From Sciurus carolinensis (Eukaryota; Chordata; Mammalia; Rodentia; Sciuridae): DNA of 64,000 nucleotides. Below the pieces are notes generated by a model. It saw nothing but the letters and a program-made list of their open reading frames with translations. It was not told the DNA's origin and ran no database searches. Below are positions 35,571 to 48,089 of this stretch, piece after piece; position 1 is the first letter of the stretch; each line of letters starts with the position of its first letter. A program made the position numbers and the translations under genes. The stretch lies in contig NC_062217.1 of assembly GCF_902686445.1 (NCBI RefSeq), positions 81,611,258 to 81,675,257 on the forward strand, given 5' to 3'.

Positions 35571-37831
35571 AGTTAACATCATTTACTATACATTTTTTTC
35601 CCTTTAAAAAATGATTTCATCCCCTTCTACCTTAATCCCACATTATTTCCAGGTTTAGTAATTTGAATACAATGATGTGAAGCATCAGCATTTAAAAAAC
35701 ACTAAAATGCATACTCACATATACATGTTTCTACATAGAAACTTCTATTTCCTGTTTCAGAAAAAAAATCAATATATATTCACCATGATTTTAGAAAGAG
35801 AAATGAAGGTTCAAGTATCTGTAAAAAGGCAATATTGTGATAACACAGAACTTGAAATTTCTCAAGCTCTAACATCTTCAAACAACACCCATCCATGAAA
35901 ACAAATTAGAGCAAGGAAAAATGTACAAACGATTGACAGATGGTTTTAACTTGGCGCTTGTATATTTGTGAAAGGATTATCTTCGAGCTGGTCTATTTAC
36001 TTTGGTCCTTAATGACTGGTGTGTCCAAGTGGTGAAAGACACCAGTATGAATACTTGCTTAAAAGGAGGAGAAATGCTTGCTCTGTTTTTCTCAGATGAC
36101 CCAGGTGTCAAGAATTTGATGGGCTGGTGGGGGTAGGGAGTGTCTGTCTCTCTGTCTGTCTGCTTCCCTGTCATCTGCAGGCCTGTCAGGAACTAAACTC
36201 CTGGAGACAACAGAGCCTGGAACTCTGGCAGAGCTCAGTCAATTGATTAACAAACAACAGAAACCAAAATGTTCAGCAGACACTCTCAGTCCCTGGTGAC
36301 CCTGCACTGCTCTGCGAATGATGATGGTAATAAAGTTTAGAAATCGCCAATCATAAAACTCAAACCAGCACAGGCTTCCGGAATTTGGCAACTTTGGACA
36401 ACTGCATCAAGTCTGATGGAGCAACTGTGGACAATTTACTTGTGACCCTAGATGGGACCAAAAATAAATCGGGTTTCAAGAACTCTGGGAAGTGAAAGAC
36501 TTAAACGTTCCTTTCATTTATTTCCTCTTTAAACAAGTAAGAAACTGAATCAGAGAAGCTCAAAATTGACAAGTGTCTGGTTCTTGCGCAGTGTGCCCAG
36601 CTATTCATTTCAAACTGGGAGACGGCAAAGCTCCCGGATGGAGTATGCCATGCAGTTTTCAATCATGGGAGGAGTCTTGGCTGTCAAAACCAGGAAAAGG
36701 GAAGCATTGATAATTCAGGAGGTGATAAACGAGGGAAAATGTCAGATGTACAGACAGGAAATGGAAAACATAATTTTCTTTGGGACCAATTAACATATGA
36801 ACTACTTTGCATCCTCTCAATCGGAAAGGTGTCCGTGTTGTCAGGAGAAGGGTTTTTTTTTCTAATGAAAGTTAACATGACACTTTCTTATATTAATGAA
36901 ACACATTCAGAACTACTTCACAGGAAAGAGAAGAAAAAGCACTTTAAGTACGAATACCATCACAAGGCAAGACCTGGGGGCATAAATATTCATGACATAG
37001 TCCACATGTTTAATTAAGCTCTGTGCTGGACTTTTTTTTTTTTTTTTTTTCTGGTTTGTTTTTCTTGTAGGAAAGATGCCAAATATTATGAGCTTCTGCT
37101 TCAGAGTTTTGGACCACAGTTGGCCTCACATCACCCTGTTTCATTTGGCAAGCAGGACTGTCAAGAATGACAAGCACCAATGAATTAATCATTCATGAAT
37201 TCAGGGAGAGGAAAAAACACAGGAAAAAACCTGAAAAGTGACGTGTCTGTGAGCTCTTCTGGCATCTCACATGGGTCCCAATGTGTTGAGAACAATACAG
37301 AAGACAGACAGGAGCTCAAGGAGACCCTGTTGCAGCAATTCTTAGAGAACTCTCAAAGAGGAAAGATCTTTACTATTCCGACAGCCCAGTTTGTAACTGA
37401 GCTTCTATACGGAGGCACAAGTATGACTATCAATTGAAGGGAACTTCTACCATGTAAACCATGTTTCAGAACCACACAGAAAAGTGGGATCTGCTCTAGA
37501 GGAAAGGTGCTATAATGACTTTATAAACAACAAAGATCTAAGAAAGTATTCCAGATTACAAGTAGCACATTATCATAGATCAAGCCCCTGTTACCTAGCC
37601 CATGGTAGATAGGTCTTCTCATTTTGATCTTGCTCATAGCAGATAAATATATTTTTTTTACAGAAGAACCTCCTGTATTTTCAAATTTACAGTAAATATT
37701 TGTCCACATACTATATCTCTCCTCACCAAATTATTTTATCAGTTCAGGACATAAGCAACAAGGTTGACAGGTTAATTTTTCTTCTGTTTCTCTCCTTAAA
37801 GAGTTATATATAGTGATAATACACAACTTTT
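35571..37831. other. Repeat-poor stretch, no gene seen
   Basis: No transposon was recognised across about 2.2 kb. Only a T run at about 37032-37050 stands out. It includes AT-rich homeobox-site-like words near 36975-37016. See findings. Confidence 0.5.
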
Positions 37832-37941
37832 AGGGTTGGGGTATGGCTCAGTGGTAAAGTGCTTGCCTAGTATGCATGAGACCCTGGGTTTTATCCCCAG
37901 TACCACAAAACAAAACCAAAGAAAACCAATAAAACAACCAT
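37832..37941 (+). mobile_element. ID-type SINE
   Basis: The body runs from 'GGGTTGGGGTATGGCTCAGT' to 'CCCCAGTACCACAAAACAAA' with an A-rich tail. AACTTTT lies at 37825-37831 and 37942-37948, a short possible target-site duplication. Confidence 0.92.
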
Positions 37942-39836
37942 AACTTTTGCGGGGAGGGTATTCAAAACATCAGAAATTCTTAATAGTTAAACTTGATCTA
38001 GTAGAGTGGTAGAAATTATCTGCTGCAAGAGTTATTTAAAATGAAAACAGCTCTTCATTTCAGAACATGTCACCATCAAAATTACCTCTGATTTTAAAAA
38101 GTTTTCTTGTTATTGTTCATTTTTTGTAAGCCAGAAACAATTGCTTACAAATAATTTCCTTTTCCTACTTGGGATTAATACTCCAGAGTGTCAACATATT
38201 TTGGTCCCTACAATGGTTCAAATGAGCTATTTTTTTATATACTAAAAAAATGTTTATCAATCTAATCTGCATTCCAGAGAAATGATGGTAAAACCTATAG
38301 GTGGAAAATATGTTTTTTAAACTTTTGATTTTAGAATTGCTGTCATTCAAGATGTTGCATTGCTTTTGAGAATACTGGTCCTCAGCAGATTAACAAGAAA
38401 GTCAATGAAGACCAAAGAAAATTGCCTTAATCATTCAAATAATAGCACTCTTTTTAGAGTCAAATGAAAAAAAAAAATCGGTATGAAAATGAATCCTACC
38501 TTAACTGCATTTAAGCAACAAATGTGCAAATATATACTAAGCCATAATACAAACAAGGCTCGACAATTTAATAATGCTCCCTGGAATAAAATGTCAATAT
38601 AGGAAGCTGGCTTACACTAAAAATGCATGATGCTGAAACATCACATCATGAAAGAAACTAAAGTTTTATTTTTGCAAGTGTGTGATTGGATCCCTACCAA
38701 CATGGAGGCCAATCAAAACACAATTGGTGGTATAATTCTAATTACTGTGTCTGAACTCTGTTTTGACAAAGTTCTGTGTGTAATTCACAGGCTGGAAAAT
38801 ACCACACACAAAATGCCTAAACTTCCAATTCCTATTATCTATCATGCCTCATCAATATGAAGAGCTAAGATAGGGAAGAGATCAAATGAGAAGAGACAGT
38901 TCTTGCCTACACTAAGTGGTCTAAAGTAGGACAGATGTACAGGGTTTTGGATGCAGACTGAGTGAAAGGCTTGAGTTCAGATCATAGGTAGAAGACTAGC
39001 CAGCTAGAGGAATGAGACACTGTCAGTGTGTTAAAATGCTAGGCAATTTTATTCAGGAGGACAATCTGTGCTGTGACTTTTGCAGGGAGGGTGTTCTGTA
39101 TACATATTTTCTGTCATACAATAATCTCTCAACTGCTCCCCTTTCTTAGTGAGGCTAACAAACCAGAGCTGGGGCTCAGAGTCCAAACTGTGCTACTACG
39201 AAGAGGGAAGCATGCTTGTCCCAGCAGAGGTGGAACTGTGGACCATCTCTCTCTTACTCTAAGTCAAATAACTTCACCCTCTCAGATGAAGAATGCAAAC
39301 TTTGCTGTATGTATGGTGCATACCCATGAATCCATTATTATTTTATGGAAATCAGTGTCTTTGCAAAGACTTAGCTACTCATTACAACAAAATGTTTTTT
39401 TAAAAAATTCACTGACCTGAATATCCATTGACCAAAAATAGATTAATGACTATTTTCCTACAACAGAACACTAATCAGGTTTTTAAAAATATTTTATATT
39501 ACTACCTGACATAGAAACTGCTTATGACTTTTTAATATGCACATATTGCATATATAATCCCTCTTCCAATAAAAAAAAATCTTCACAGGAGGTCCAGATT
39601 TAGCACAACTTCTTAACAGCAAATTGCTAGTTTGCAGCATTATAAATGCCATTTTATTTTTTTCTTATTTATCTGTATTTTCTCATTTTGTTGCAAGAGA
39701 TATAAATCATTCTTAGAGTTAGAAAAATAAACCCAAAAAAGTTTTTTAAAAACATTTCATAAGCCTGCTGCCTTTTTCTCTCAACTGTTTTTATTCTTTG
39801 GTATCACAGTAAGTTTTTGCATGTTTATCTTTGAAT

Positions 39837-40240
39837 CTATCCTGAGAGACAGAAGTCTAAACATATCTGAGAAAATAAATGATACCTTCTGAAAACCTTA
39901 ATTTGCACATGCCATGGAAGTCCCTGCTGTGGGGTTTTCTTCCCACTCCTCCTGCCCATGGCCATGAAGCTGTAAATCATGTCCACTAAGGAGGCAGCAT
40001 TGGGGGCCACCAGAGTCACCTGTACTTTGTAGGGCACTGTGGAGGGACCATCACCAACTTTCTCACATGGGGGCCACTGATGATATTTTCATGACTCTCC
40101 CTGATGAGACACAGTCATTTAAGATTTCTGAATGTTCTCAAGAGGTCAAAGTCCACCCTGCTGGTAGTCTGTGCTACAAAATTTATTTCCATTTTGACAA
40201 AAATAAAGACTTCAAAGAAAGAGGATAAATGAGAAAGAGG
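39837..40240 (-). other. Unidentified segment with a coding-like minus-strand frame, possible retrocopy relic
   Basis: On the minus strand about 66 codons are open from 40037 to 39840 (begins MPYKVQVTLVAPNAASLVDM). Their codon choice looks more ordinary than in the surrounding AT-rich sequence. Upstream at about 40190-40110, a different frame reads MEINFVAQTTSRVDFDLLRT before a stop. Two open pieces in different frames could be a decayed processed pseudogene. I do not recognise the parent and see no poly(A) tail. Chance is a serious alternative. Confidence 0.15.
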
Positions 40241-40454
40241 AAATAGAGACTTTTTTTGGACATATTGAGAATGATTTACACATTTTCTAAATGCCTTCTA
40301 TCCCTTTAGAGAATGACAATTCCTGTACCTTTATGCTGAATACATGTAAACATTTTCTACAGTCTAAAAAATAGAGTAAACACAAAAACTCTTACATGAA
40401 ATTGTGAGTATCAATTGGACTGAATGAGCTTACACAGTCAAGTAGGTAAGCATA

Positions 40455-40605
40455 GGCCCTGACATTGTTCAGACCTAGGGTAAATGCTACTTCTTCCTTT
40501 ACAAGCTGAGAACATGGGTAAGACAATGAAATTTAATTTATGAGGCCTCTGATTTCTCATTTATAAAAACAAAGACAATGCTTATCTAGGATCAACAAAT
40601 AAAAA
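40455..40605 (+). repeat. Possible MIR relic
   Basis: 'CATTGTTCAGACCTAGGGTA', 'GAGGCCTCTGATTTCTCATT' and 'TATAAAAACAAAGACAATGC' are MIR-like in order. Confidence 0.45.
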
Positions 40606-41039
40606 GTCTGGAATTTCTAGTGTCAATTTAATACAGGAATGCCTTACTGATGTTACTGAAAGGCTCTAGAATGCAAATGAGAGTGGAGTCATCAAGGGGA
40701 CAGTGAACTTCAAAGACCAGTAAAGGTAAGGAGTGGGCAGGTGCAGGTGGGGGGATTATGGCTAATTCTGCCAGCAGGTCTTAAATTTAAGGTGCCCAGG
40801 GAATGTAGGTGTAAAAAAGTCCTGGACTCAGAAGGGGCCACAATGGATAAGCAGATTGTAGAAGTCCTTGTTCTCAATCTTGAATGCCAGTCAGAACCAA
40901 CCAGGGTGTGTGTAAAATTCCTAGAGTTCTGATTTAATTGCTCTGGGACAGCATCTGGGAATCGGAGTCTTTTTGTTTTCATTCAGCACAACATTTTATT
41001 CGAGCACACTTTTCATTTAAATAGATGAATTCTGTTATT

Positions 41040-41690
41040 CATTATATTTTTATTGAGGTAAAGTTATCATAAAATTAAATATTTTAAAGTATAGAAATTC
41101 AATGGCATTTAGCATAATTACAATGCTGTATACCCATCACCAGCATCTAATCCCATCATACCTCATCATCCTCAAAAGGAAATCGTATACCCAATTAAGC
41201 AGTATTTCCTGTCCTCCCACTCCAATCCCCTAGCAACCATGAATCTGCTCTCTGGCTCTATGAATTTGCTTATTCTGAATATTTCATATGATGGAGTCAC
41301 ACAATATGTGGCCTTTTTGTGTGATTGTATGTGTGCATGCATATGCATGTAAGACAGTCTGGCTTCTTTCACTAGGCATGTTTTCATGGTTTGCCTATAC
41401 TGTAGTATGTATCACTACTTCAGTTCTTTTTATAATAATATTCCATTGCATGGATATATCATTTTTTTTGTCCATTCATGAAATCACAGACATCTGGGTT
41501 GTTCCCAATTTTTGGCTATTGTAAACAGAGCTACTACTATGAATATGCACAGATAAATATTGATATGAGGACCTATTTTTAATTATTTGGGATGCATACC
41601 TACAAGTGGAACTGCTTGATCATAAAGAACTCTTATGTTTAATTTTTTGAGGAGAATCTTTTTTCATAAGATTTTCCAGATGGTTCTATG
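41040..41690 (-). repeat. Old L1 (L1M-type) 3' end, antisense
   Basis: Classic antisense L1 3' sequence: 'TTTTTATTGAGGTAAAGTTA', 'TATACCCATCACCAGCATCT', 'TTCACTAGGCATGTTTTCAT', 'TGTCCATTCATGAAATCACA' and 'GTTGTTCCCAATTTTTGGCT'. Confidence 0.88.
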
Positions 41691-42434
41691 TAAAGCTGTT
41701 CCTGAGAATCATTAATGTGTAAGGCAGGTAAGGTCATAAAAACAGACAGAATGCACACATGGAGTAGGAGAAAGAGAGGATCAGAGGTAGCCAGAAAGAG
41801 AGCCTGTAAAGAAGACAGATAAATAGGGAGAAGAGAGAGGTGTCACAGAAAGAGAAGAAACACCCCAAAGGGAGGAACCATAAATAGTAAATGCCAAAAG
41901 GAATTGGAAATAAAAAAAAGGAAAGAGTCTACTGCATATGGCAAGATGGAAAGATGGAGCATGCTAGCCTCACTGAGGGTCAGACTTTAAGAGACAGGGT
42001 GTACAAGAGATACAAAGAAGGCCAATACCATAATCCCTTATTCATTATTTGCACTTAAGGGCAAAAACCATATCTTGCCTATTCTTCTATGACATTTAGG
42101 ATGTGCAACACAATTATCAAGTTCAAAATCAAAATCCTCTTGGACCAGTTTACATTTCAACAAAAAATGTGGCCACATCCCTGTCATATACAGTGGTAAA
42201 CTGCATAAGAGTACTGACCAGTAACTCCCCCACTGACTGTATTATGACCTTTACAGGATTTTACCTACATAGAAAATATTTAAGTACAGCAATATATAGT
42301 TAGCAAGAGTGTTTGATTCCAATTTCAGCAAACTATTTAATAAAATCTTGCGTTGTTCCCTTTTCTACTGATTAAAGTATTATTTTAGTTTAAAGGTATG
42401 TGTTCATTTTTATATAACATTCACCAATCTCTGA

Positions 42435-42640
42435 ATCAATTTTTTTTATTTGTTCTAATTAGTTATACATGACAGTACAATGCACTTTGACACATCATAC
42501 ATAAATGGAACATAACTTCTCATTCTTCTGGTTGTACATGATGTAGAATCACACTGGTTGTTAGTGATATATGTATATAGGGTAATAATATCCAATTCAT
42601 TCTACTATCCCTCCTACCCCATGACCTCCCCACTCCCTTC
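42435..42640 (-). repeat. L1 3'-UTR fragment, antisense
   Basis: Read on the minus strand it is a G-rich tract, then an AT-rich end with 'TGTACAACCAGAAGAATGAG' and 'AACAAATAAAAAAAATTGAT'. This is the same layout as the end of the L1 at 3380-3630, but from a diverged subfamily. ORF2 is absent, so it is strongly 5'-truncated. Confidence 0.75.
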
Positions 42641-42699
42641 AGCCTAATCCAAAGTAACTGTATTTGAGTGAAAGTGTAATGATTTCACAGAAGAGCTAC

Positions 42700-44060
42700 A
42701 TTCTGGAAAAAAATTTTTTTCTTCTGTAATTAGAGAAAGGTTAACTTGTACGCGGATAATATTTTAAAGACAGAAAGAAAGAATTAAGTTTGACCTCATG
42801 TTTGAAGCAACATACTAAAGTTAGTTTAGGTTTAAATTCTTGATGAACTGGTACAAATGAAGTGTCTGAGTGCTTTTTCTAAGGCTTTTTGTTTGTTTGT
42901 TTTTTCATCTGAAGTGTAAGATTAGTCAAGAAATATCTCAACAGCAGGAAAGTAGTGCACCATCCCGGATTCTCTTCCTTTTCAATTACTGCTTCTATTT
43001 TGTAGACTGTCACAGTATTTAATTTGAAATTTCCCGTTTCTGTGCCAGTTGTAGTTTGAACTCCTTCCTGCAATATCCTTAAGCATACAGCCGTATGTGT
43101 CACACAAAGCACCATGAAAACAGCCAACGCAAGAAGGGGAAAAAGATGTTTTTCTTTAGTATCAAACACCTGGCAAGAAAAGAGCATGTTCCCGTAAAGC
43201 CTTAAGGTTTTCCTGGCTCTCCCCTGAGAATCCAAACGGACGCGTTCTGGTGGTTTCCCTTTAAAAAAAAAAAAACTTTATAAGGTTTTAGCATGTTTGC
43301 CTTCAAGTTACAGGTCAGCAGACTTTTCCATGCTGTTTCTCACAGTTTCTGGTGCTGCTGCTCATTTCTGTCCACTGACATGCAGCTCCTTTACCAAACT
43401 GGCAGTTGGCTGGCAGAGGTGACCCACTCACCAGGACTTGCAGCTCTGGGATCAGTATAGTAACAACTTCCAGTGTTGAGGAATGCATAGAAGTCAGGTG
43501 TCCCCCACCCCCCAGCAACTTCATACCATAGACACAAAGGGAAAATCATAGAAAAAAAAAAATAAAAGTTTCCCACCACCTCTTTCTACCCTTCTTGCCA
43601 TCTGCATGTCATTGGCCTTTTAGTGGTCATTCATCTTTCTAGTAGTTTATTTTCTTTATGAGTCTATCTGACTTCCAAATCTCTATCAGAACTGGACCTA
43701 CACACAGCCCAAAGTCACGGAATGTATCGATGCCCCCCTTAAAAAGCTTTCCCAGACTTCACGAAGCACCAATAAAGACCAGAGTTGAATCATAACACAA
43801 AAACTGGTATCACACAAGCCCAACCAAAGCTCTTCACTGACTGAAAAGAAATACTTAGTGAATGTCATGGAAGAAGCACCAAAGCCCCACACGCCTTGGG
43901 AGTTAAGTTCATATATTCAGAACAAGGAGTCAAGTAGGTGGGACCCTGGTAACTTCCCATGCTGACTTGAGGCAGAGTCTTTTCAGTTTTTCCCCTCTTT
44001 GTGAATGGAACCTAAAGCTCTTCATTTGTCTTCTCAGAAGGCAATAAAGAAAACAAAAAC
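42700..44060. other. No exon seen just 3' of the ATP8A2 exon
   Basis: A 118-codon minus-strand ORF lies at 42879-43235. It is not part of any ATP8A protein I know, has Lys/Asn-rich ends, and no splice context supports it. Confidence 0.5.
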
Positions 44061-44282
44061 AGGTGGGCACAGTGGCGTAGGCCTATACTCTGAGCAGCTC
44101 AGGAGCCTGAGGCAGGAGGATCACGAGTTCAAAGTCAGCCTCAGCAAAAAGTGAGGTGCTAAGCAACTCAGTGAGACCGTGTAGCTAAATAAAATGCAAA
44201 ATAGGGTTGGGGATGTGGCTCAGTGGTTGAGTACCCTTGAGTTCAATTCCCATTACCTGCCCCACCAGAAAAGAAAAGGAAA
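44061..44282 (+). mobile_element. B1-dID (MEN-type) dimeric SINE
   Basis: The B1 half runs from 'CAGGTGGGCACAGTGGCGTA' through 'GAGGCAGGAGGATCACGAGT'. The ID half runs from 'AGGGTTGGGGATGTGGCTCA' to 'TTCAATTCCCATTACCTGCC'. It ends about 190 bp from the ATP8A2 exon, on its downstream (3') intron side. Confidence 0.93.
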
Positions 44283-44452
44283 ACATAAAAGACACTAACT
44301 GCCTTCTGCAAAACCTGTGAATCAAGAATTAAAGATCATCTTGTACTTTTGTTTTGCTTATTTTTTAATATATAAAACTTGAAACCTAGAACTCCCATAC
44401 ACCGATTTGCTTTACAGAAGCACAGGAGGCAGGCATGTCAGAACATAAATTA

Positions 44453-44695
<243 letters not shown>

Positions 44696-45734
44696 TTAGC
44701 AAAGCAGAATTCCCCAAAGCAATGTCCTTCAAATGAGAACATGCCCATTCTAATGTAAAATAAAGAAACAGTTCAGAAATTCCAACATTAAAATTTGTTG
44801 GAATGCCATCTAGGGCTGTTTAATGGGCAAAAACTTGCCCACAGTGAGACTCCTTTGATATGTACAGTAATCCACTCTGTTTGGGGTCTACAACTGATCT
44901 AGGAATCCAAATTCTTCTCCACTGGAAGCTTAATTACTAAAGATTTAAGGACTGCCTTTCTCTCTTTACACTGCACACACAATTTTTTGGTGCCTCTAGA
45001 CTAGGAAACTCTATATAAACTAACAAGCTTTTAGGGAAAAATATGGCATTATTAGAACTCAAATGGCAATTTCTCAGATTGCTCTAAGTATCTTCAAATC
45101 ACCCAACAGACATCAATGGATATAAAAATAGCACAGAAGAATAATTTCTATTCTTTCTGAAACCTTCAGATTAAGCCACTTTCCATGTATCATCAATATA
45201 AGAAATGATCTGATCATCTTCACATTACAGAAAAAAATTTAATCAGATTAAATGGCCAAAACCTAACAAAACATTACTACCAGCTAAAATTAGCACCCTG
45301 GTGTAGTGCCTATTGTCACATGGAATTAAAGCATACAAATATTCTAAGATTAAAAAAGAAAGACATTCTGATCATCCCAAGGAATGTGTAACTATGGAGA
45401 GGATATCTGGCTCAAATATAAAAATGCAATTTCAGGCTCATAAAAAATATCTAATTGAAGTTTATCAGGAAGTAGAAAGTCTGGTGAAATTCTTTCTAAA
45501 CAATGGTATTTTGGTTATTATGTTACATTTACATGCAATTTATCAAATAATATCAAGTTTCTTTCTTAAAGAAATATCCTTAAAAAACAGGAACCTTGCC
45601 CCCGCCATCCCTAGTTCAATTGAGGATCCACTGCTATTGCCTAGTGAGAAACAGTTTCCATTGTCTTATTGTTCAGTTTTCATTCCCCCCAAAAGACTTT
45701 TGACAACACAGAAAGATTGTTCCGGAAGGACATG

Positions 45735-45965
45735 ATGTAGAGCCCTGTACTGCAGCCAGGCAGTCTAAGGTCTAGTCCCAAATTTCCATTTAGTACTTCT
45801 GGAACCTTGGGCAAAATACTTAACCTCCTTTAGCTGCAACTTTCTCATGCATAAAATGGGGCTAAGAACACATTGTGCCACTTTTGTTATGAATGAATGA
45901 AAGCCAATTGATGTAAAAGACCTAGTGCTGAACTTGGCATATAATATACACTTAATAAAACCCAT
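45735..45965 (+). repeat. MIR SINE, well preserved
   Basis: Near full-length order: 'TAGAGCCCTGTACTGCAGCC', 'CTGGAACCTTGGGCAAAATA', 'CTTAACCTCCTTTAGCTGCA', 'CTCATGCATAAAATGGGGCT' and 'GTGCTGAACTTGGCATATAA'. Confidence 0.85.
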
Positions 45966-46576
45966 TTTCCCCCCTTACTTTTTATTCATTTAAGAATTTC
46001 CTATATTAAGGGAAACACACATATATATTCCAGCAGTGGATAAATACCATCATTGATAACGCTTCATTCATTATATATAGACAAATAACAGAATAATGCA
46101 CCATGAGGTAAAAGTTATACTTTCATTAAAAATGAAGATAACTTTATACTTTCATTGATAATCATGCATTTCTGATCTCAGATAAACATCCTGAAAATGT
46201 CTATATTCTCTTAATCCATGAAACAGTCTGTTCTCTAGAATTTGGGTAGAGAGAAGATTCCTCCCATTTAGGAAAATCCCAGTTTGACACCTGGGTGTGT
46301 TCATCAGGAAACTTGGACAGGTCTGGGCAGTGCTGCCAGGGGTCCATGCATGAGAACTGAAAAATCTCCAGAGAAATATGTGACCAAAGGGATGAAGCTT
46401 AGTAGACAGATTTGTCACCCTGAAGGTGAGCAGAGCCCAGTGCAGCTTAGTGCAACCCAGTGCTTTTTGCTTCTCTGACCGTTCCCATGGACAGATACCT
46501 GGATCCAAGGAGGGAAGGTCCTTGAGATACAGAGAAGGTCCTTGGGTTACAGAGTCCATCGCCTGCAGTGCTCTTT

Positions 46577-46612
46577 TCTCTCTCTCTCTCTCTCTCTCTT
46601 TTTCTCTCTCTT
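46577..46612. repeat. (TC)n tract
   Basis: TC dinucleotides with a short T-run interruption. ORFs across it are Ser/Leu or Arg/Glu repeats and are not genes. Confidence 0.92.
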
Positions 46613-46857
46613 TTATTTTAGAGAATACAGCAGGGGCGGAGATACACAGAATCATATTAGAAAGTCGCCTTCCATACTTGGGGCTACTGCTGGCCTCAGG
46701 GTGGACACCAGTGGCCCTTCTTCCTTGGCTACAGGAGGAGTAGAAAAGCCCCAGCTATGGGCCACTGATCACTCACCCAGATGAGTGAGTGGGGCTGGAA
46801 CAGGAGGCATCATCAGAATAAGCCTGAGTACTGGGAAGACGAGGGTCAGAGATGTGG

Positions 46858-46990
46858 TGCTATAGCTCGAATATGTCCCCAAAGTTCACGGGATGTGAAC
46901 TTCATCCCTCACAAATGAACTATCAAAATTGCGAAAGTGAGCAATTTTGAAAGCGAGTCCAGCCCTTCCTTTCCTGCACACATGGGCTCT

Positions 46991-47036
<46 letters not shown>

Positions 47037-47190
47037 CTCTCACCTTCTCTCACCCTTCTGCCATGGAATGACACAACCAAAAGGCCCTTCAATCTTGGTC
47101 TTCTCAGTCTCCAGAACCACTTATCAAATAAACCTCATCGTTTGTAACTTACCTAGTCTGTGGTACTCTGTTAACAGAAGCACAAATCAG
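46858..47190 (+). mobile_element. MaLR-type LTR with internal (CT)n expansion
   Basis: It starts 'TGCTATAGCTCGAATATGTC' and has 'CCCCAAAGTTCACGGGATGT'. Near its end are 'CCAGAACCACTTATCAAATA' (with AATAAA) and 'CCTAGTCTGTGGTACTCTGT'. The CT expansion lies at 46992-47033. Confidence 0.75.
46992..47033. repeat. (CT)n microsatellite inside the LTR
   Basis: About 20 uninterrupted CT units, expanded from the pyrimidine-rich middle of the LTR. Confidence 0.96.
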
Positions 47191-47414
47191 AGAAAGACAA
47201 GGTAACTGGGAAAGCTATGCTCCCATATATGTACAACCCACCCCTCAAATGTGTACAGAAAGGACCTGAAAGAGGGCTGAAGCTTGAGTGGGGTGGAGGG
47301 ACAGACATAGAGGAACTCACCCAGTCACTCTTACTGAGAGCCTTTACCATAGCACAACCAGCCACAACTGGGGAAACACAAGTCCTACCAAGGCGTGATA
47401 TTTTCAGGTTGAAC

Positions 47415-47895
47415 CACAAAAGTGCTACTCCCGTTCCCCCAAAATCCCTGTATCAAAACCCTGATTCCTAATGAGATGGCTTAAGGAGGAAGTGTCTTTA
47501 AGAGGTGGTTAGGTCATGAGGGTGAAGCCCTCATGCTGAGATTAAGTTCTACTTCTCTCCCACCACGTGAAGACACAGCAAGAGGAGAGTCATCTACAAA
47601 AAGTGTCCTCATGGGCTGGGGTTGTGCCTCAGTGGTAGAGCACTTGCCTAGCAAGCATGAGGCACCGGGTTTGATCCCCAGCACCATATTAAAAAAATAA
47701 AAAAATAAATAAAATAAACAAAATAAAGGCATTGTGTTCATCTACAACTAAAAATATATTTTTTTTCAAAAAAGTGCCTTCATCCTGATCTTGACTTCCC
47801 AGCCCTCAGAACCATGAAGAATCAATTTCCATCATTTAAGCCATAGACTCCCTGGAAATGTTGCTATAATAGCTGGAGCTCAGGAAAAAAGTCAA
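47415..47895 (+). mobile_element. MaLR-type LTR (MLT1-like), split by an ID SINE
   Basis: Left part: 'CAAAACCCTGATTCCTAATG', 'TTAAGAGGTGGTTAGGTCAT', 'GAGGGTGAAGCCCTCATGCT' and 'CCACCACGTGAAGACACAGC'. Right part: 'CTTGACTTCCCAGCCCTCAG', then 'ATTTAAGCCATAGACTCCCT'. The ID SINE at 47611-47768 separates them. Confidence 0.8.
47611..47768 (+). mobile_element. ID-type SINE with squirrel-type extended tail, in an LTR
   Basis: The body runs from 'GGGCTGGGGTTGTGCCTCAG' to 'TTGATCCCCAGCACCATATT'. It continues with an AAATAAA-rich linker and 'AAAGGCATTGTGTTCATCTA'. A 13-bp target-site duplication flanks it: AAAAAGTGTCCTC (47598-47610) and AAAAAGTGCCTTC (47769-47781), with two mismatches. Confidence 0.95.
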
Positions 47896-48089
47896 GCTCT
47901 TGAGCCCACTGGTAATGCAGTACTGTTCTTATCATCATGGATACTTAGAAAGGACACAGATTGGGACCACAGCAATAGGAGGATACATAGTCAATGTGAC
48001 AGCAGTGTTTACTGTTTGGATTGAGCCTTCTAGAACAACATGGTAAGTGCCATTACAGATACTTGCACAGTAAGGGACATGTGGGAGAA

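Noticed and set aside
42879..43235. 118-codon minus-strand ORF about 1.2 kb downstream of the ATP8A2 exon
   Set aside because: It has a hydrophobic middle but no known domain, does not continue the ATP8A protein, and has Lys/Asn-rich ends typical of AT-rich intron. I found no supporting splice sites.
45313..45735. 140-codon plus-strand ORF
   Set aside because: AT-rich, Lys/Ile-rich composition, no domain, no start or splice context, and it runs up to a MIR element.
46152..46655. 167-codon minus-strand ORF
   Set aside because: Its start is a translation of the TC/GA tract (Arg-Glu repeats) and the rest overlaps open plus-strand frames. No domain was recognised.
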